64,000 nucleotides of DNA from Nostoc sp. TH1S01. Lineage in GTDB: Bacteria > Cyanobacteriota > Cyanobacteriia > Cyanobacteriales > Nostocaceae. The stretch lies in NCBI GenBank assembly GCA_018993265.1, contig JAGKSW010000054.1:62001-126000 (forward strand). Direction: 5' to 3'. Positions within the stretch are counted from its first letter, which is position 1. Each line of letters begins with the position of its first letter. Under the pieces are notes generated by a model that worked only from the letters and a program-made list of their open reading frames with translations, made no database searches and had not been told where the DNA came from. Below, one piece after another: positions 16,787-27,909 of this stretch. The translations under genes and the position numbers were made by a program.

Positions 16787-17913
16787 TTTGATGACTCAGG
16801 AAATATTCTATCTCCAGTAATAGAATCAAAGATAAATAAATGAGTTAAATCTAATTGGAGAGACAAGCGATCACCTGCACTCACCCGCACATTTCCACCA
16901 AGTTGCACATTCAATAACACTGTTGAACCAGGTAAACTCGCACGAATTAAAGTTTCTCTCCCTAAAGGCTCAACCACCTTCACTTCTACTGAAAGTGCTG
17001 AGTGCTGAGTGTTGAGTGCTGAGTGCTGAGTGCTGAGTGTTGAGTTATTGTTAATAGAAATATGCTCTGGTCTAATACCCAAATCATAATTCTGTCCTGG
17101 ACGCAGTTGTAATTTTTCTTTTATAAATTCGGGAACTGCAATTAATTGTTCACCCACATCAAAGCCATCATTGGTATATTTTGCTGACAAAATATTCATT
17201 GGTGGATTGCCTAAAAAAGTTGCCACGATTTGATTAGCTGGAAGCGCGTAAATGCTTTGGGGTTCGCCAATTTGTTGGATTCTCCCACGATTCAGCACGA
17301 CAATTTTATCAGCCAAGGTCATCGCCTCAACTTGGTCGTGAGTTACATAAACTGTGGTAATTCCTAACTCTTGATGGAGTTGTTTTAATTCGGCTCTGGT
17401 GTCATCGCGCAATTGAGCATCTAAATTAGATAAAGGTTCATCTAATAAAAATACTTGGGGTTCACGGGCGATCGCTCTACCTAATGCTACCCGTTGTTGC
17501 TGTCCACCAGAAAGCTGTTTGGGTTTGCGATCTAACAAATGTTCCAATGAAAGCGATCGCGCCACCGTCGCTACCCGTTCTTGAATGAGTTTCCCATCCA
17601 CCTTCCGCATCTGCAAACCAAAGGCGATATTTTCCGCCACCGTCATGTGCGGATAGAGGGCGTAGTTTTGAAACACCATCGCCACATCGCGCTGTCTGGC
17701 GGGGATGTTATTCATTAAGCGATCGCCTATAAATAGTTTGCCAGAAGTGGCAGTTTCTAAACCCGCGATCGTCCTTAAAATTGTTGATTTCCCACAACCA
17801 GAAGGCCCGACTAACACCCAAAACTCGCCATCGGGAATTTCAAAGGTAATATCTTCGATGGCGGTGACGTTATTAAACCGACGTTTAATTTCTTCAAGAC
17901 GTACTTTAGCCAT
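16783..17913 (-). CDS. Sugar ABC transporter ATP-binding protein (UgpC/MalK type)
   Basis: The 376-residue ATPase has Walker A GPSGCGKST (residues 36-44), signature LSGGQQQRVALGRAI, Walker B VFLLDEPLSNLD and the H-loop YVTHD. A C-terminal regulatory OB/TOBE region (LGIRPEHI) follows, as in the MalK/UgpC subfamily that energises uptake of sugars or glycerol-3-phosphate. No permease or binding-protein gene is adjacent; such ATPases are often shared by several importers. Residues ~291-307 (STLSTQHSALNTQHSALSV) are encoded by seven heptamers of AGTGCTG/AGTGTTG type and form an insert in the regulatory domain that homologues should lack. Confidence 0.9.
   Translation of the reverse strand: MAKVRLEEIKRRFNNVTAIEDITFEIPDGEFWVLVGPSGCGKSTILRTIAGLETATSGKLFIGDRLMNNIPARQRDVAMVFQNYALYPHMTVAENIAFGLQMRKVDGKLIQERVATVARSLSLEHLLDRKPKQLSGGQQQRVALGRAIAREPQVFLLDEPLSNLDAQLRDDTRAELKQLHQELGITTVYVTHDQVEAMTLADKIVVLNRGRIQQIGEPQSIYALPANQIVATFLGNPPMNILSAKYTNDGFDVGEQLIAVPEFIKEKLQLRPGQNYDLGIRPEHISINNNSTLSTQHSALNTQHSALSVEVKVVEPLGRETLIRASLPGSTVLLNVQLGGNVRVSAGDRLSLQLDLTHLFIFDSITGDRIFPESSN
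16994..17042. repeat. Seven heptanucleotide repeats inside a coding sequence
   Basis: Units AGTGCTG (x2), AGTGTTG, AGTGCTG (x3) and AGTGTTG are contiguous. They lie within the ABC ATPase gene and are translated as repeats of (L/T)STQHSAL. Confidence 0.9.
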
Positions 17914-17955
17914 TATATTAATCTGAGATTTTGAATGTGCAGTTTTAATTTAGTA

Positions 17956-18237
17956 CTAAGTGCTTTCGTTTGGTTTCTCCAACAAAGTTTGAGGTTTCTG
18001 TGTCATTTCATTAACTTTATTTTCCTGTGTGACTCTAATCAGGAATCTGAGAGCCTCATTAACAGCTTCAGCATTAGGAAATACTTTTGCGACATCAGGT
18101 TCTAAACGAACCGTTGTCTGAGAAAAACTCTTGCGTTCAGAGCCAAATTTTCTGACTCTTAGGCTTTTTAAGTCATACTCTGAACGCAAATCATCTTCAA
18201 TTTCTGGATTATCCTTCTTCATAAGCTTTTTGCTCAT
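17956..18237 (-). CDS. BrnA-like antitoxin candidate
   Basis: A 93-residue, charged protein with a ribbon-helix-helix-like stretch (TTVRLEPDVAKVF, NEALRFLIRVTQE). Its start overlaps the end of the brnT-like gene by 29 bp, the usual order toxin then antitoxin in BrnTA modules. By analogy it would bind and neutralise BrnT and repress the operon. Similarity to BrnA is positional and structural rather than strong. Confidence 0.65.
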   Translation of the reverse strand: MSKKLMKKDNPEIEDDLRSEYDLKSLRVRKFGSERKSFSQTTVRLEPDVAKVFPNAEAVNEALRFLIRVTQENKVNEMTQKPQTLLEKPNEST

Positions 18238-18481
18238 TTGGTGTTACCTGTCTAGCACTAATAATACGGATGATCTCTCCTCTTTCTGTATACGAAACAA
18301 TTAATAAGCGTCTTTGCTTGGATTGTCCAACAATAAGATAACGCTCCTCATAATCAGAGTGATCTGGATCGTAAAAGTCAACATACAAAGGATCATCAAA
18401 AACTGTTTTGGCTTCTTCAAACGCAACTCCATGTTTTGAAATATTTTTTGTTGCTTTGTTTTCGTCCCACTCAAATCTCAT
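18209..18481 (-). CDS. brnT: BrnT-family toxin (DUF497)
   Basis: The 90-residue product has the BrnT signature FEWDENKATKNISKHGVAFEEAKTVFDDP and a conserved C-terminal block (RYLIVGQS, LLIVSYTERGEIIRIISAR). BrnT is a RelE-fold ribonuclease that blocks translation. The gene overlaps the preceding hicB-like gene by 4 bp and the following antitoxin gene by 29 bp, so the three are translationally coupled. Confidence 0.88.
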   Translation of the reverse strand: MRFEWDENKATKNISKHGVAFEEAKTVFDDPLYVDFYDPDHSDYEERYLIVGQSKQRRLLIVSYTERGEIIRIISARQVTPNEQKAYEEG

Positions 18482-18699
18482 AAAATTCTTGCAGGATATA
18501 CTTGAATACTATTTAGTATTTTTTCATCAATTTGAGTTTCTAAACACAGTTCAATGACCTCTTTATTATTGACCATCAACTCATCAATTGTTTCTCCTTG
18601 GCTATAACAACCTCTTAGCTGCGGGACTTTTCCGACATAATAGCCATCTTCGTCCCGTTCAATAATGACGTAAAATTCGCGTTTGATGTTATTCCGCAT
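18478..18699 (-). CDS. HicB-like antitoxin domain protein
   Basis: 73 residues with the HicB fold signature (EFYVIIERDEDGYYVGKVPQLRGCYSQGETIDELMVN). There is no C-terminal DNA-binding domain and no hicA partner next to it. It is the first gene of a three-gene overlapping set with brnT and the BrnA-like gene. It may be an orphan HicB or may have been recruited into a mixed toxin-antitoxin module. Confidence 0.8.
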   Translation of the reverse strand: MRNNIKREFYVIIERDEDGYYVGKVPQLRGCYSQGETIDELMVNNKEVIELCLETQIDEKILNSIQVYPARIL

Positions 18700-18719
18700 A
18701 ATCTAATTTTACGGGTTTA

Positions 18720-18757
18720 CTAATTTCATACTTCACACTTCATACTTCACACTTCAT
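18720..18757. repeat. Heptamer repeats CTTCATA/CTTCACA
   Basis: ACTTCATACTTCACA-type heptamers run just beyond the stop of gun4. A similar array lies at 19726-19760. Confidence 0.7.
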
Positions 18758-19476
18758 ACCTTATTTGTCCACGCCGGATGAGCAAATAAAGACGCAATTA
18801 CACGCACACCTCGCAATTGATTGGATAAAGGTAAATGACCTTTCGGCGCACTCAAATCCCAAATAAAGCTATTAGGATAACGTGTCCAATTATTCCCATC
18901 TTTCCAGGCAATTTTCGGCCAGAAATTATCCCAATTCTTGCCGAGGCTTAACCAAATTTCTCGCTGTACTGAAAAGCCAAATTTTCCTTCCGAATGAACT
19001 AACCACAAATTATTAATGGTGTGTAAGTCAGTCACAGGGAAATTGTCAACTTCTGTAAAATACAGCCATTTGCGTTTGACAGCCGTTGGCCCTGCTACTT
19101 CGCACATTTTCTCAATAGTCATGCGATCGGCGGCTTGGAAGTCTTGGGCAGCAAGTAGCTGTTGTAAAGGTTTGTAATTGATCCCTGCATCTGATTTTAG
19201 AGGTACAATGCCTTCAGGAAAATTTGTTTGGAGAAATTCTCTGGCGTTTGGTGCATCAGAGTTGTAAAGGACTTGGTAAGCTTTACCATCAATCCAAGTT
19301 GCTGGGGACTCACGACGTTTCAATAAAAATTCCCTCAACACTTCCAATCCCTCGTTACCTAATTCAGCTAACTGTGGGATGATCTGTTGTTGGACTTGAA
19401 GAGACCCAGCGATTAAGCGTTGTCTGAGGGAGTCGATGTCATTAGCAGTGCCTGATACAATCATTGGGTCTGTCAT
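18754..19476 (-). CDS. gun4: Gun4, chlorophyll biosynthesis regulator
   Basis: Gun4 binds protoporphyrin IX and Mg-protoporphyrin and stimulates Mg-chelatase. I choose the ATG at 19476 (MTDPMIVSGTANDIDSLR), giving 240 residues; an upstream ATG at 19542 would add 22 residues with no support. Residues ~1-90 are the helical repeat region seen in cyanobacterial Gun4. Residues ~95-235 are the porphyrin-binding core (YKPLQQLLAAQDFQAADRMT, LYFTEVDNFPVTDLHTINNLW, GKFGFSVQREIW). The gene stands alone with icd divergent on the other side. Confidence 0.9.
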   Translation of the reverse strand: MTDPMIVSGTANDIDSLRQRLIAGSLQVQQQIIPQLAELGNEGLEVLREFLLKRRESPATWIDGKAYQVLYNSDAPNAREFLQTNFPEGIVPLKSDAGINYKPLQQLLAAQDFQAADRMTIEKMCEVAGPTAVKRKWLYFTEVDNFPVTDLHTINNLWLVHSEGKFGFSVQREIWLSLGKNWDNFWPKIAWKDGNNWTRYPNSFIWDLSAPKGHLPLSNQLRGVRVIASLFAHPAWTNKV

Positions 19477-19788
19477 GCCATTACTCGTGTTAGCGGTCAG
19501 TGAACAAGCGATCGCTATCGTGAATTCTTGATGATGAAACACTGATAGCGAAAAGTAGTTTACTATTTTTGATCGTACAAAATTGCGTCAGTTTCACTTA
19601 ATCCCCAAATGCTGTAAAAGGGGAATAGGGGGAAAATCTGCATATTTAGGGGTGCTTAGGCTAGGATGCTCAAGGCTAGAACCTAGGCAAGATGAAGGAT
19701 AAAGGCTGAAGCTGAAATTTATATTTGACACTTCACACTTCATACTTCATACTTCATACTTTTTATGTTTTTCTGGAGTGTTTGAACT
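19477..19788. other. Intergenic region gun4/icd
   Basis: This is the divergent promoter region. It contains a block of CTTCACA/CTTCATA heptamers (19726-19760) ending ~30 bp before the icd start. Confidence 0.6.
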
Positions 19789-21210
19789 ATGTACGAAAAG
19801 ATTAACCCCCCGACTAGTGGATCAAAAATCACCTTTAAGAATGGTGAGCCAGTTGTGCCTGACAATCCAATTATCCCGTTTATTCGGGGCGATGGCACAG
19901 GAATTGATATCTGGCCTGCTACCCAAAAGGTACTAGATGCGGCGGCAGCTAAGGCATATCAGGGTAAACGCCAAATCAGTTGGTTTAAGGTTTACGCTGG
20001 CGATGAAGCTTGTGATTTATACGGCACTTATCAGTATTTACCTGAAGATACTCTTACAGCAATTAAGGAATATGGTGTCGCAATAAAAGGGCCTTTGACC
20101 ACTCCTGTGGGCGGTGGAATTCGTTCTTTAAACGTGGCATTGCGGCAAATTTTTGACTTATATGCCTGCGTGCGTCCTTGCCGTTACTATGCTGGTACAC
20201 CTTCACCCCACAAAAACCCTGAGAAGTTAGATGTCATTGTTTATCGGGAAAATACTGAAGATATATATTTGGGAATCGAATGGAAACAAGGTAGTGAAAT
20301 TGGTTCACGCTTAATTTCCATCCTCAACAAAGAACTCATCCCCGCCACCCCAGAACACGGGAAAAAGCAAATTCCCCTGGATGCGGGGATCGGGATTAAA
20401 CCCATCAGCAAAACCGGTTCCCAGCGTCTAGTACGTCGCGCCATCAAACACGCCTTAACTTTGCCCAAACACAAGCAACAAGTCACGCTGGTGCATAAGG
20501 GTAACATCATGAAGTACACCGAAGGCGCGTTTCGTGATTGGGGTTATGAACTAGCCACCAGCGAATTCCGTCAAGAATGCGTCACTGAACGGGAATCTTG
20601 GATTTTAAGCAACAAAGAAAAAAATCCTAACATTTCCCTAGAAGACAACGCCCGTCAAATCGACCCTGGTTTTGATGCCCTTACCCAAGAGAAGAAAGCG
20701 CAAATTGTCAAGGAAGTGGAAACAGTTCTTAACTCAATTTGGGATAGCCACGGCAACGGCAAGTGGAAAGATAAAGTCATGGTCAATGACCGAATTGCTG
20801 ACAGTATTTTTCAACAAATCCAAACCAGACCAGATGAATATTCGATTCTGGCGACAATGAACCTCAACGGTGATTATTTGTCGGATGCAGCCGCAGCCAT
20901 TGTTGGTGGTTTAGGTATGGGGCCAGGCGCGAACATTGGCGACGCTTGCGCCGTTTTTGAAGCAACCCACGGTACAGCACCTAAACACGCAGGCTTAGAT
21001 AAAATTAACCCTGGTTCAGTGATTTTGTCTGGCGTGATGATGTTGGAATATCTGGGTTGGCAAGAAGCCGCCGACTTAGTTAAGAAAGGTTTAGGGGATG
21101 CGATCGCTAATGGTCAAGTCACCTACGATTTAGCAAGGTTAATGGAACCACCTGTAGAACCTCTCAAATGTTCTGAATTTGCCGACGCAATTATTCAACA
21201 TTTCGGTTAA
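19789..21210 (+). CDS. icd: NADP-dependent isocitrate dehydrogenase
   Basis: Icd oxidises isocitrate to 2-oxoglutarate, which in cyanobacteria is both the carbon skeleton for ammonium assimilation and the nitrogen-status signal. The 473-residue protein fits the cyanobacterial form. Visible motifs are [38 protein letters not shown] (phosphate and substrate binding), [21 protein letters not shown]-like [15 protein letters not shown] and the coenzyme region [12 protein letters not shown]. The ATG at 19789 follows TTCTGGAGTG. An imperfect hairpin follows at 21224-21248. Confidence 0.95.
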   Translation: MYEKINPPTSGSKITFKNGEPVVPDNPIIPFIRGDGTGIDIWPATQKVLDAAAAKAYQGKRQISWFKVYAGDEACDLYGTYQYLPEDTLTAIKEYGVAIKGPLTTPVGGGIRSLNVALRQIFDLYACVRPCRYYAGTPSPHKNPEKLDVIVYRENTEDIYLGIEWKQGSEIGSRLISILNKELIPATPEHGKKQIPLDAGIGIKPISKTGSQRLVRRAIKHALTLPKHKQQVTLVHKGNIMKYTEGAFRDWGYELATSEFRQECVTERESWILSNKEKNPNISLEDNARQIDPGFDALTQEKKAQIVKEVETVLNSIWDSHGNGKWKDKVMVNDRIADSIFQQIQTRPDEYSILATMNLNGDYLSDAAAAIVGGLGMGPGANIGDACAVFEATHGTAPKHAGLDKINPGSVILSGVMMLEYLGWQEAADLVKKGLGDAIANGQVTYDLARLMEPPVEPLKCSEFADAIIQHFG

Positions 21211-21223
21211 TTGCCGTTAATTA

Positions 21224-21248
21224 TTAGGATGGGAAAACCCCATCCTAA
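21224..21248. terminator. Hairpin between convergent icd and DUF29 genes
   Basis: TTAGGATGGG and CCCATCCTAA pair perfectly around AAAAC, 14 bp after the icd stop. The T-tract is poor, so it may be a bidirectional transcript end or a dispersed palindrome. Confidence 0.55.
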
Positions 21249-21269
21249 ATAGATTGATGATTTAAAATG

Positions 21270-21779
21270 CTAATTTTCAGTACCAGGTAATTGAGTCAAT
21301 TTTTCTGCAACAATCCTGGGTAATTCTTTTGGTGAATAAGTATAAGTCAAGAGTAACAACTCTACAGCCTGCTGTGTTAATTCTTGCCTATTGACTAAAT
21401 CAGCTAGTTGAAATTGGTTATATGCACCATTCATAACTTCTAAACTAGCATCTGCGATCGCATCTTCAATTACTTCCTCTTCTATTAAACTTTCCCACTC
21501 ATCTTGATTGACATAATATAATTTTTTATTGTCTTTAATATTAAGTTTTTGAATTTCTCGCACTGAATTACGAATAGAAGCAGACCAAGAATTTGTTAGT
21601 CGCTTTTCCACTTGATTTTTAATTAAATGAATCAATAAAATCTTTAAATAAGATTGAATATTTCTCAGTATTGCCTGTCTACTCATCCCCTCTAACTCAT
21701 CAACAATCGCCAAAGCATCCTCATAACGTCCTTGTAAAATACTATTTCTGAGGTCGGTTAATTCTTGTGTCATTTTCAT
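21270..21779 (-). CDS. DUF29-family protein
   Basis: 169 residues, mostly helical, with the DUF29-like core (YLKILLIHLIKNQVEKRLTNSWSASIRNSVREI). This family is abundant in cyanobacteria and has no known biochemical role. Two ATGs are close together (residues 1 and 3); either could be the start. It ends 59 bp from the convergent icd stop. Confidence 0.75.
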   Translation of the reverse strand: MKMTQELTDLRNSILQGRYEDALAIVDELEGMSRQAILRNIQSYLKILLIHLIKNQVEKRLTNSWSASIRNSVREIQKLNIKDNKKLYYVNQDEWESLIEEEVIEDAIADASLEVMNGAYNQFQLADLVNRQELTQQAVELLLLTYTYSPKELPRIVAEKLTQLPGTEN

Positions 21780-21831
21780 TAACCTCTAAGCCATAATATT
21801 AATAATATCCTGCTCATAAGAATAGGTAATT

Positions 21832-22377
21832 ATGGTAGTTACACCAATAAAAGACACAACTTCAACAGACTATTCCCTAGAAGATTGGCTGCAAAGTCCC
21901 CCAGAAGGTACAGAATGGGTAAATGGGGAACTGCTGGAGAAACAAGTGACATTAAAACACAGCCGCATACAGGGTAACTTATGCTTTTACTGGAGAAATT
22001 ATAAAGTCACTAGTGGACAAGGAGGAGAGGTTTATACAGAACCACCCTGTATGACTAACAAACAAGGTTGTCGTCCTGATGTGGCTTATCTAACCCCAGA
22101 ATTGACGCAGCAATTTGGAGAACCTGCGGTTTTACCTCAAAGTTTTCCTTTAATAGCTGAAATTATATCCCCCACAGATTTAGCCGAAGAGATGATTGCA
22201 AAATCTCAAGAATATTTACAATCTGGTTGTGAAGAAGTTTGGTTAGTATTTCCTGAAAATAGCTGGATTATTGTAATTACTAAAAATCAACGCCTGGTTT
22301 TTATTGCAGGTGAAGTAGTCAGAACTCAAAACGTACTTACAGATTTTAATGTCGCAGTAAATGAATTATTAGGTTAA
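21832..22377 (+). CDS. Uma2-family endonuclease-like protein
   Basis: The 181-residue product belongs to the large cyanobacterial Uma2 (DUF820) family with a PD-(D/E)xK-like fold. Visible are the CRPDVAYLTPE motif, PLIAEIISPTD, a Lys in AKSQEYLQSG and EEVWLVFPE. Biological function is unsettled; family members are often linked to mobile or repeat-rich regions. It is divergent from the DUF29 gene by ~50 bp. Confidence 0.85.
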   Translation: MVVTPIKDTTSTDYSLEDWLQSPPEGTEWVNGELLEKQVTLKHSRIQGNLCFYWRNYKVTSGQGGEVYTEPPCMTNKQGCRPDVAYLTPELTQQFGEPAVLPQSFPLIAEIISPTDLAEEMIAKSQEYLQSGCEEVWLVFPENSWIIVITKNQRLVFIAGEVVRTQNVLTDFNVAVNELLG

Positions 22378-22756
22378 TTCAGGTTGAGAGCAGTGAGCAT
22401 TTTACTTATAATAAATACAACCCTTCAGTAGTAGATAAAATTATGGGTGAGCAACTTTTAGTCAAAGATAGAGAGATTAAAAGCTTTGGGTGTATATCCT
22501 GATAGTATTTAACCTAAATTTAACTATAAGATTCATCTTTAATTTTTGAAATGTACGTAGGATGTGTTAGCGACAGCGTAACGCATCTAACTCAAAGTTC
22601 TTGGTGTGTTAGGCATAAGCCGTAACGCACCATACACATACTAAACTTAACCATATTTATTTTTATATTTAAGCCATAAAGATGATTTTTTGTAGCATAA
22701 ATCTATGACAATAAAAATTGACAACAAATTACGTAGATTTGCTGTAAAAAATTCTT
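22378..22756. other. Intergenic region upstream of sodA
   Basis: It is AT-rich and contains an inverted, repeat-like stretch at 22557-22625 (GTAGGATGTGTTAGCGACAG, GTAACGCATC, GTGTTAGGCATAAGCC, GTAACGCACC). Related GCGTTAGGCG sequence lies at 13867. There is no gene. Confidence 0.5.
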
Positions 22757-23497
22757 ATGACTCTTAACCGCAGACATTTCTTATTTTTACTGGGTGCAGG
22801 TGCAGGTACTTTTGCATTAGATTCTTTGGCGTTGGCTGACAAATCACCCATTAGTCAAACACCAAGCACCACAGGCGTAATTGAACTACCGCCTTTACCC
22901 TACGCTTACGAAGCATTAGAACCACACATTGATGCGAAAACAATGCAATTTCATCACGATAAGCACCATGCAGCTTATGTGAAAAATTTGAATGCTGCAT
23001 TAGACAAACACCCAGAACTGAAAAACAAATCTGTTGAAGAAATGTTACGCAAACTTGGCAAAGTTCCCGCAGATATCCGCACGACAGTCCGCAATAATGG
23101 CGGTGGTCATGTTAACCACTCGATGTTTTGGAAAATTATGAAGCCGGAGGGAGGCGGAGAACCAACCGGAGAAATAGCTACTGCAATTAATCAAAATTTT
23201 GGGAATTTTGCCGCCTTTAAAAAACAATTCAACGAAGCTGGCGCAGCACGTTTTGGAAGTGGTTGGGTTTGGTTAGTTCGTAACAAAAATGGCAAGTTAG
23301 AAATTACAACCACAGCTAATCAAGATAATCCTATTAGTGAAGGTAAATATCCCATTCTCGGCAATGATGTTTGGGAACACGCTTATTATCTCAACTATCA
23401 AAACCGTCGCGCTGATTATTTAACAGCATGGTGGAATGTTGTTAACTGGGATGAAATTAACAGCCGATTTGCAGAAGCAAATAAATTTGCTTATTAA
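22757..23497 (+). CDS. sodA: Manganese superoxide dismutase with Tat-like signal peptide
   Basis: The protein has 246 residues. Residues 1-27 ([24 protein letters not shown]) resemble a twin-arginine or membrane-anchoring signal, as in the membrane-associated Mn-SOD of heterocystous cyanobacteria. The enzyme domain follows at ~42-245. Metal ligands lie in [19 protein letters not shown] and [19 protein letters not shown] and the GSGWVWLV segment favour manganese over iron. It dismutes superoxide, here probably at the thylakoid or periplasmic face. It appears monocistronic; a palindrome at 23524-23549 follows it. Confidence 0.93.
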   Translation: MTLNRRHFLFLLGAGAGTFALDSLALADKSPISQTPSTTGVIELPPLPYAYEALEPHIDAKTMQFHHDKHHAAYVKNLNAALDKHPELKNKSVEEMLRKLGKVPADIRTTVRNNGGGHVNHSMFWKIMKPEGGGEPTGEIATAINQNFGNFAAFKKQFNEAGAARFGSGWVWLVRNKNGKLEITTTANQDNPISEGKYPILGNDVWEHAYYLNYQNRRADYLTAWWNVVNWDEINSRFAEANKFAY

Positions 23498-23523
23498 GGT
23501 TGGTTTTTAAATACAAAGAGAAC

Positions 23524-23549
23524 TAGAGACGTTGTATACAACGTCTCTA
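23524..23549. repeat. Perfect 26-bp palindrome, GTAGAGACGTT family (copy 3)
   Basis: TAGAGACGTTGTA pairs with TACAACGTCTCTA, 27 bp after the sodA stop. The centre differs from the other copies, but complementarity is kept. Confidence 0.75.
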
Positions 23550-23644
23550 CAACAACTCTTAAATTGTGTCTTTAGCAAGAAACGATCGCTATAGTCAGAA
23601 AGATTAGGATATTGTGTAATTTTACCTCCTGCCTTCTCCCAATA

Positions 23645-24346
23645 TCACAATCCTAATGCTTTGCGTGTACCAGGCCCGACAATACCATCTGGTGTTAAAC
23701 CTTGCTTTTGTTGAAATGCTGTTACAGCATCATCGGTAGCTGCGCCAAATATACCATCGGCTTTGAGATTAAAGCCTTTTTGGTTGAGAGCGTTTTGTAC
23801 AGCAAGTACATCATCTCCTCGCATTGGTGGGTCAGTGAGAAATAACAGTCTTGGCTGTCCAGAAACCGAATTTGGTTGGGATAAAGCTCTCATTTCTGCT
23901 TGGATAATGGGAAATTTTGCATCCCAAGTAGCAGGATCTCTGACATTTAAGCCATCATCAATATGAACTGAATCTGCGGGTGTAAAATCTCCTCCCCAGC
24001 GCAACATCGGATCATTACGTATACTTTGAATAAAGTTTTGAATGCTTTTAGGTAGATTTTTTAAGTTGCTTTTATCAAGAGCATCACTGTTAAATAACTT
24101 ATCTCCTAGCATCACATTCATATCAATACCATGTCCTACTAAATGATTTGAACGACTAGCAGGACGAACAATTGCTCCTGAAACTACACCACCTTGTAAA
24201 CGGGTAGAACTAGTGACAAAAATTTTGATACCAGCATCAGTAGCAAATTGATCAACTTTTTCTAGTGAGTCAAAAAAATCAATGTCTGCTAAAAGAGGTT
24301 TACCTATAAATCGAGGCGATTTAAATGCGTCTAATTTAGTTACCAT
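23645..24346 (-). CDS. M15-type peptidase with peptidoglycan-binding domain
   Basis: I take the ATG at 24346 (233 aa); an upstream ATG at 24370 adds eight residues. The N-terminal ~150 residues form an M15-like D-Ala-D-Ala carboxypeptidase/endolysin fold with zinc motif HLVGHGIDMNV (HxxGxxxD) and the second site FTPADSVHIDDG. The C-terminal ~70 residues are a PG_binding_1 domain (VLAVQNALNQKGF, DGIFGAATDDAVTAFQQKQG, DGIVGPGTRKAL). No signal peptide is evident, unusual for a wall hydrolase; it may be phage-like or released by lysis. Confidence 0.82.
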   Translation of the reverse strand: MVTKLDAFKSPRFIGKPLLADIDFFDSLEKVDQFATDAGIKIFVTSSTRLQGGVVSGAIVRPASRSNHLVGHGIDMNVMLGDKLFNSDALDKSNLKNLPKSIQNFIQSIRNDPMLRWGGDFTPADSVHIDDGLNVRDPATWDAKFPIIQAEMRALSQPNSVSGQPRLLFLTDPPMRGDDVLAVQNALNQKGFNLKADGIFGAATDDAVTAFQQKQGLTPDGIVGPGTRKALGL

Positions 24347-24533
24347 AACTACCTTTATTTTGGTATGCACTAGTCAGTTGTTGTGAAATTCTCTATGCTG
24401 ATAGAGGTTGGGATGGAGGAAGTAAGACTAGATAATTATTGATTTAGAATATTTTACATACCTTTAGAAGTAGCCTTAAGTATAATTTTAGTTTTTGCGT
24501 TGCTAGGGTAAGTTATTAAGAAATATCAACTGA

Positions 24534-25511
24534 TTAATAGCGATCGCGCACATTTAAAGCAGTATCAGAAAAGTCACTAAATACACCATCAACCCCTAAA
24601 CTAAAAAATAGTTCATATTCCCCTTGGGGATTACCTTGGAAGTCTAGAGGTAGAAAGTAGTCTTCGTTGCGAAAAGTCCAGACATGTACTTGCAAGTTAC
24701 TAGCATGAGCATTTTGTACCACAGATGTGGGCGAGCGCAATTTATCTTTATTATCTCTAGGAACTAAAATATCTTTATGAATACCAATTGCTTGGGCGTA
24801 TTTGGCAATCTCCTCTAAACCTGAATTGGTCACTAAATCGGTATATGTGCGAACATCACCACTAACGACAAAATCGTAAGGTTGACCAGTAAGATTGATT
24901 AACTGTACTAAAGGCAAATGAGTTTTTTGAGCTAAATATTGTAAGTTACTCACTTCAAAAGATTGAATAAAAATGGGGTCATTTTTTTCGTGATAACTGT
25001 TGGCTTGTAAGGTTTGAAGTAAAGGTTCTTCTAAACTTAAGTTGATAGACCTAAAATAAGTGGGATGTTTTGTTTCTGGATAAATACCAATCTTGCGCCC
25101 CAGTTTTGTACTGTAGTTTTTGGCTAAATCAATAATTTCTTGTAATGTTGGAATTTCCCACCAATCATCATAAAAAGTATTTTGCTGACGTAATTGGGGA
25201 ATCCTTTCTTGGGTGCGTAATGTTTTGATTTCGGCTAGGGTAAAGTCTTCTGTAAACCAACCAGTTTTGATTTCGCCATCGATAATTTTCGTAGTACGCC
25301 GTTGAGCAAATTCGGGATGTTTCGCAACATTAGTGGTTTCTGAAATTTCGTTTTCGTGACGCGCAATTAACACACCGTCTTGAGTTGAAACTAAATCTGG
25401 TTCAATGTAGTCTGCACCCAAATTAATTGCTAATTCGTAAGCGGCTAAAGTATGTTCTGGGCGATAGCCACTCGCGCCGCGATGAGCAATAATGATTGGT
25501 TTTTTATTCAT
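24534..25511 (-). CDS. Glycerophosphodiester phosphodiesterase
   Basis: 325 residues from the ATG at 25511; an upstream in-frame ATG at 25571 falls within repeat-like sequence and is rejected. The GDPD catalytic features are present: IIAHRGASGYRPEHTLAAY, ADYIEPDLVSTQDGVLIARHE, later IGIYPETKHPTYF and a C-terminal VDGVFSDFSD. It hydrolyses glycerophosphodiesters to glycerol-3-phosphate and an alcohol, so it recycles lipid head groups or scavenges phosphate. There is no signal peptide with the chosen start. Confidence 0.92.
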   Translation of the reverse strand: MNKKPIIIAHRGASGYRPEHTLAAYELAINLGADYIEPDLVSTQDGVLIARHENEISETTNVAKHPEFAQRRTTKIIDGEIKTGWFTEDFTLAEIKTLRTQERIPQLRQQNTFYDDWWEIPTLQEIIDLAKNYSTKLGRKIGIYPETKHPTYFRSINLSLEEPLLQTLQANSYHEKNDPIFIQSFEVSNLQYLAQKTHLPLVQLINLTGQPYDFVVSGDVRTYTDLVTNSGLEEIAKYAQAIGIHKDILVPRDNKDKLRSPTSVVQNAHASNLQVHVWTFRNEDYFLPLDFQGNPQGEYELFFSLGVDGVFSDFSDTALNVRDRY

Positions 25512-25597
25512 GAGGATGATTGTGGTGGAAGACAAGAATTTTTTATTTCGCGCAAAGGCGCAAAGACGCAAAGAGTTATAGCAAATTTATTTGTTTT

Positions 25598-25686
25598 AGG
25601 ATTTAGGCAAAACACCTCTCAAACTCTCATTTTTCTGTGAACTCTGCGCCTCTGTGGTTCGTTTTTCCTGCTCTTGCGTAAGTCCT
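25598..25686. repeat. AGGACTTACGC-ended element (degenerate copy)
   Basis: The right end TTGCGTAAGTCCT is perfect (25674-25686). The left end (AGGATTTAGGCAA) is mutated. The interior contains CTCTCAAACTCTC and TCTGTGAACTCTGCGCC like other copies. Confidence 0.5.
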
Positions 25687-25805
25687 GTTTGTTTAGTCTT
25701 AGTCAATAATTGATGGGCATTTTTTTAACAAATGTTAATATTGGGAGACGGGATGCGATCGCTTATTACCTGTTGCTAATGCCTTTTGATACCCAAGACA
25801 ATTAA

Positions 25806-27899
<2,094 letters not shown>

Positions 27900-27909
27900 C
27901 CTGGGGCAA

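Noticed and set aside
19477-19542. N-terminal extension of Gun4 (22 residues)
   Set aside because: Known Gun4 proteins start near MTDPM; the extension has no domain or good ribosome-binding site.
25512-25571. 20-residue extension of the GDPD protein
   Set aside because: The extension derives from CGCAAAGGCGCAAAGACG-type intergenic repeat sequence; the ATG at 25511 begins the conserved domain.
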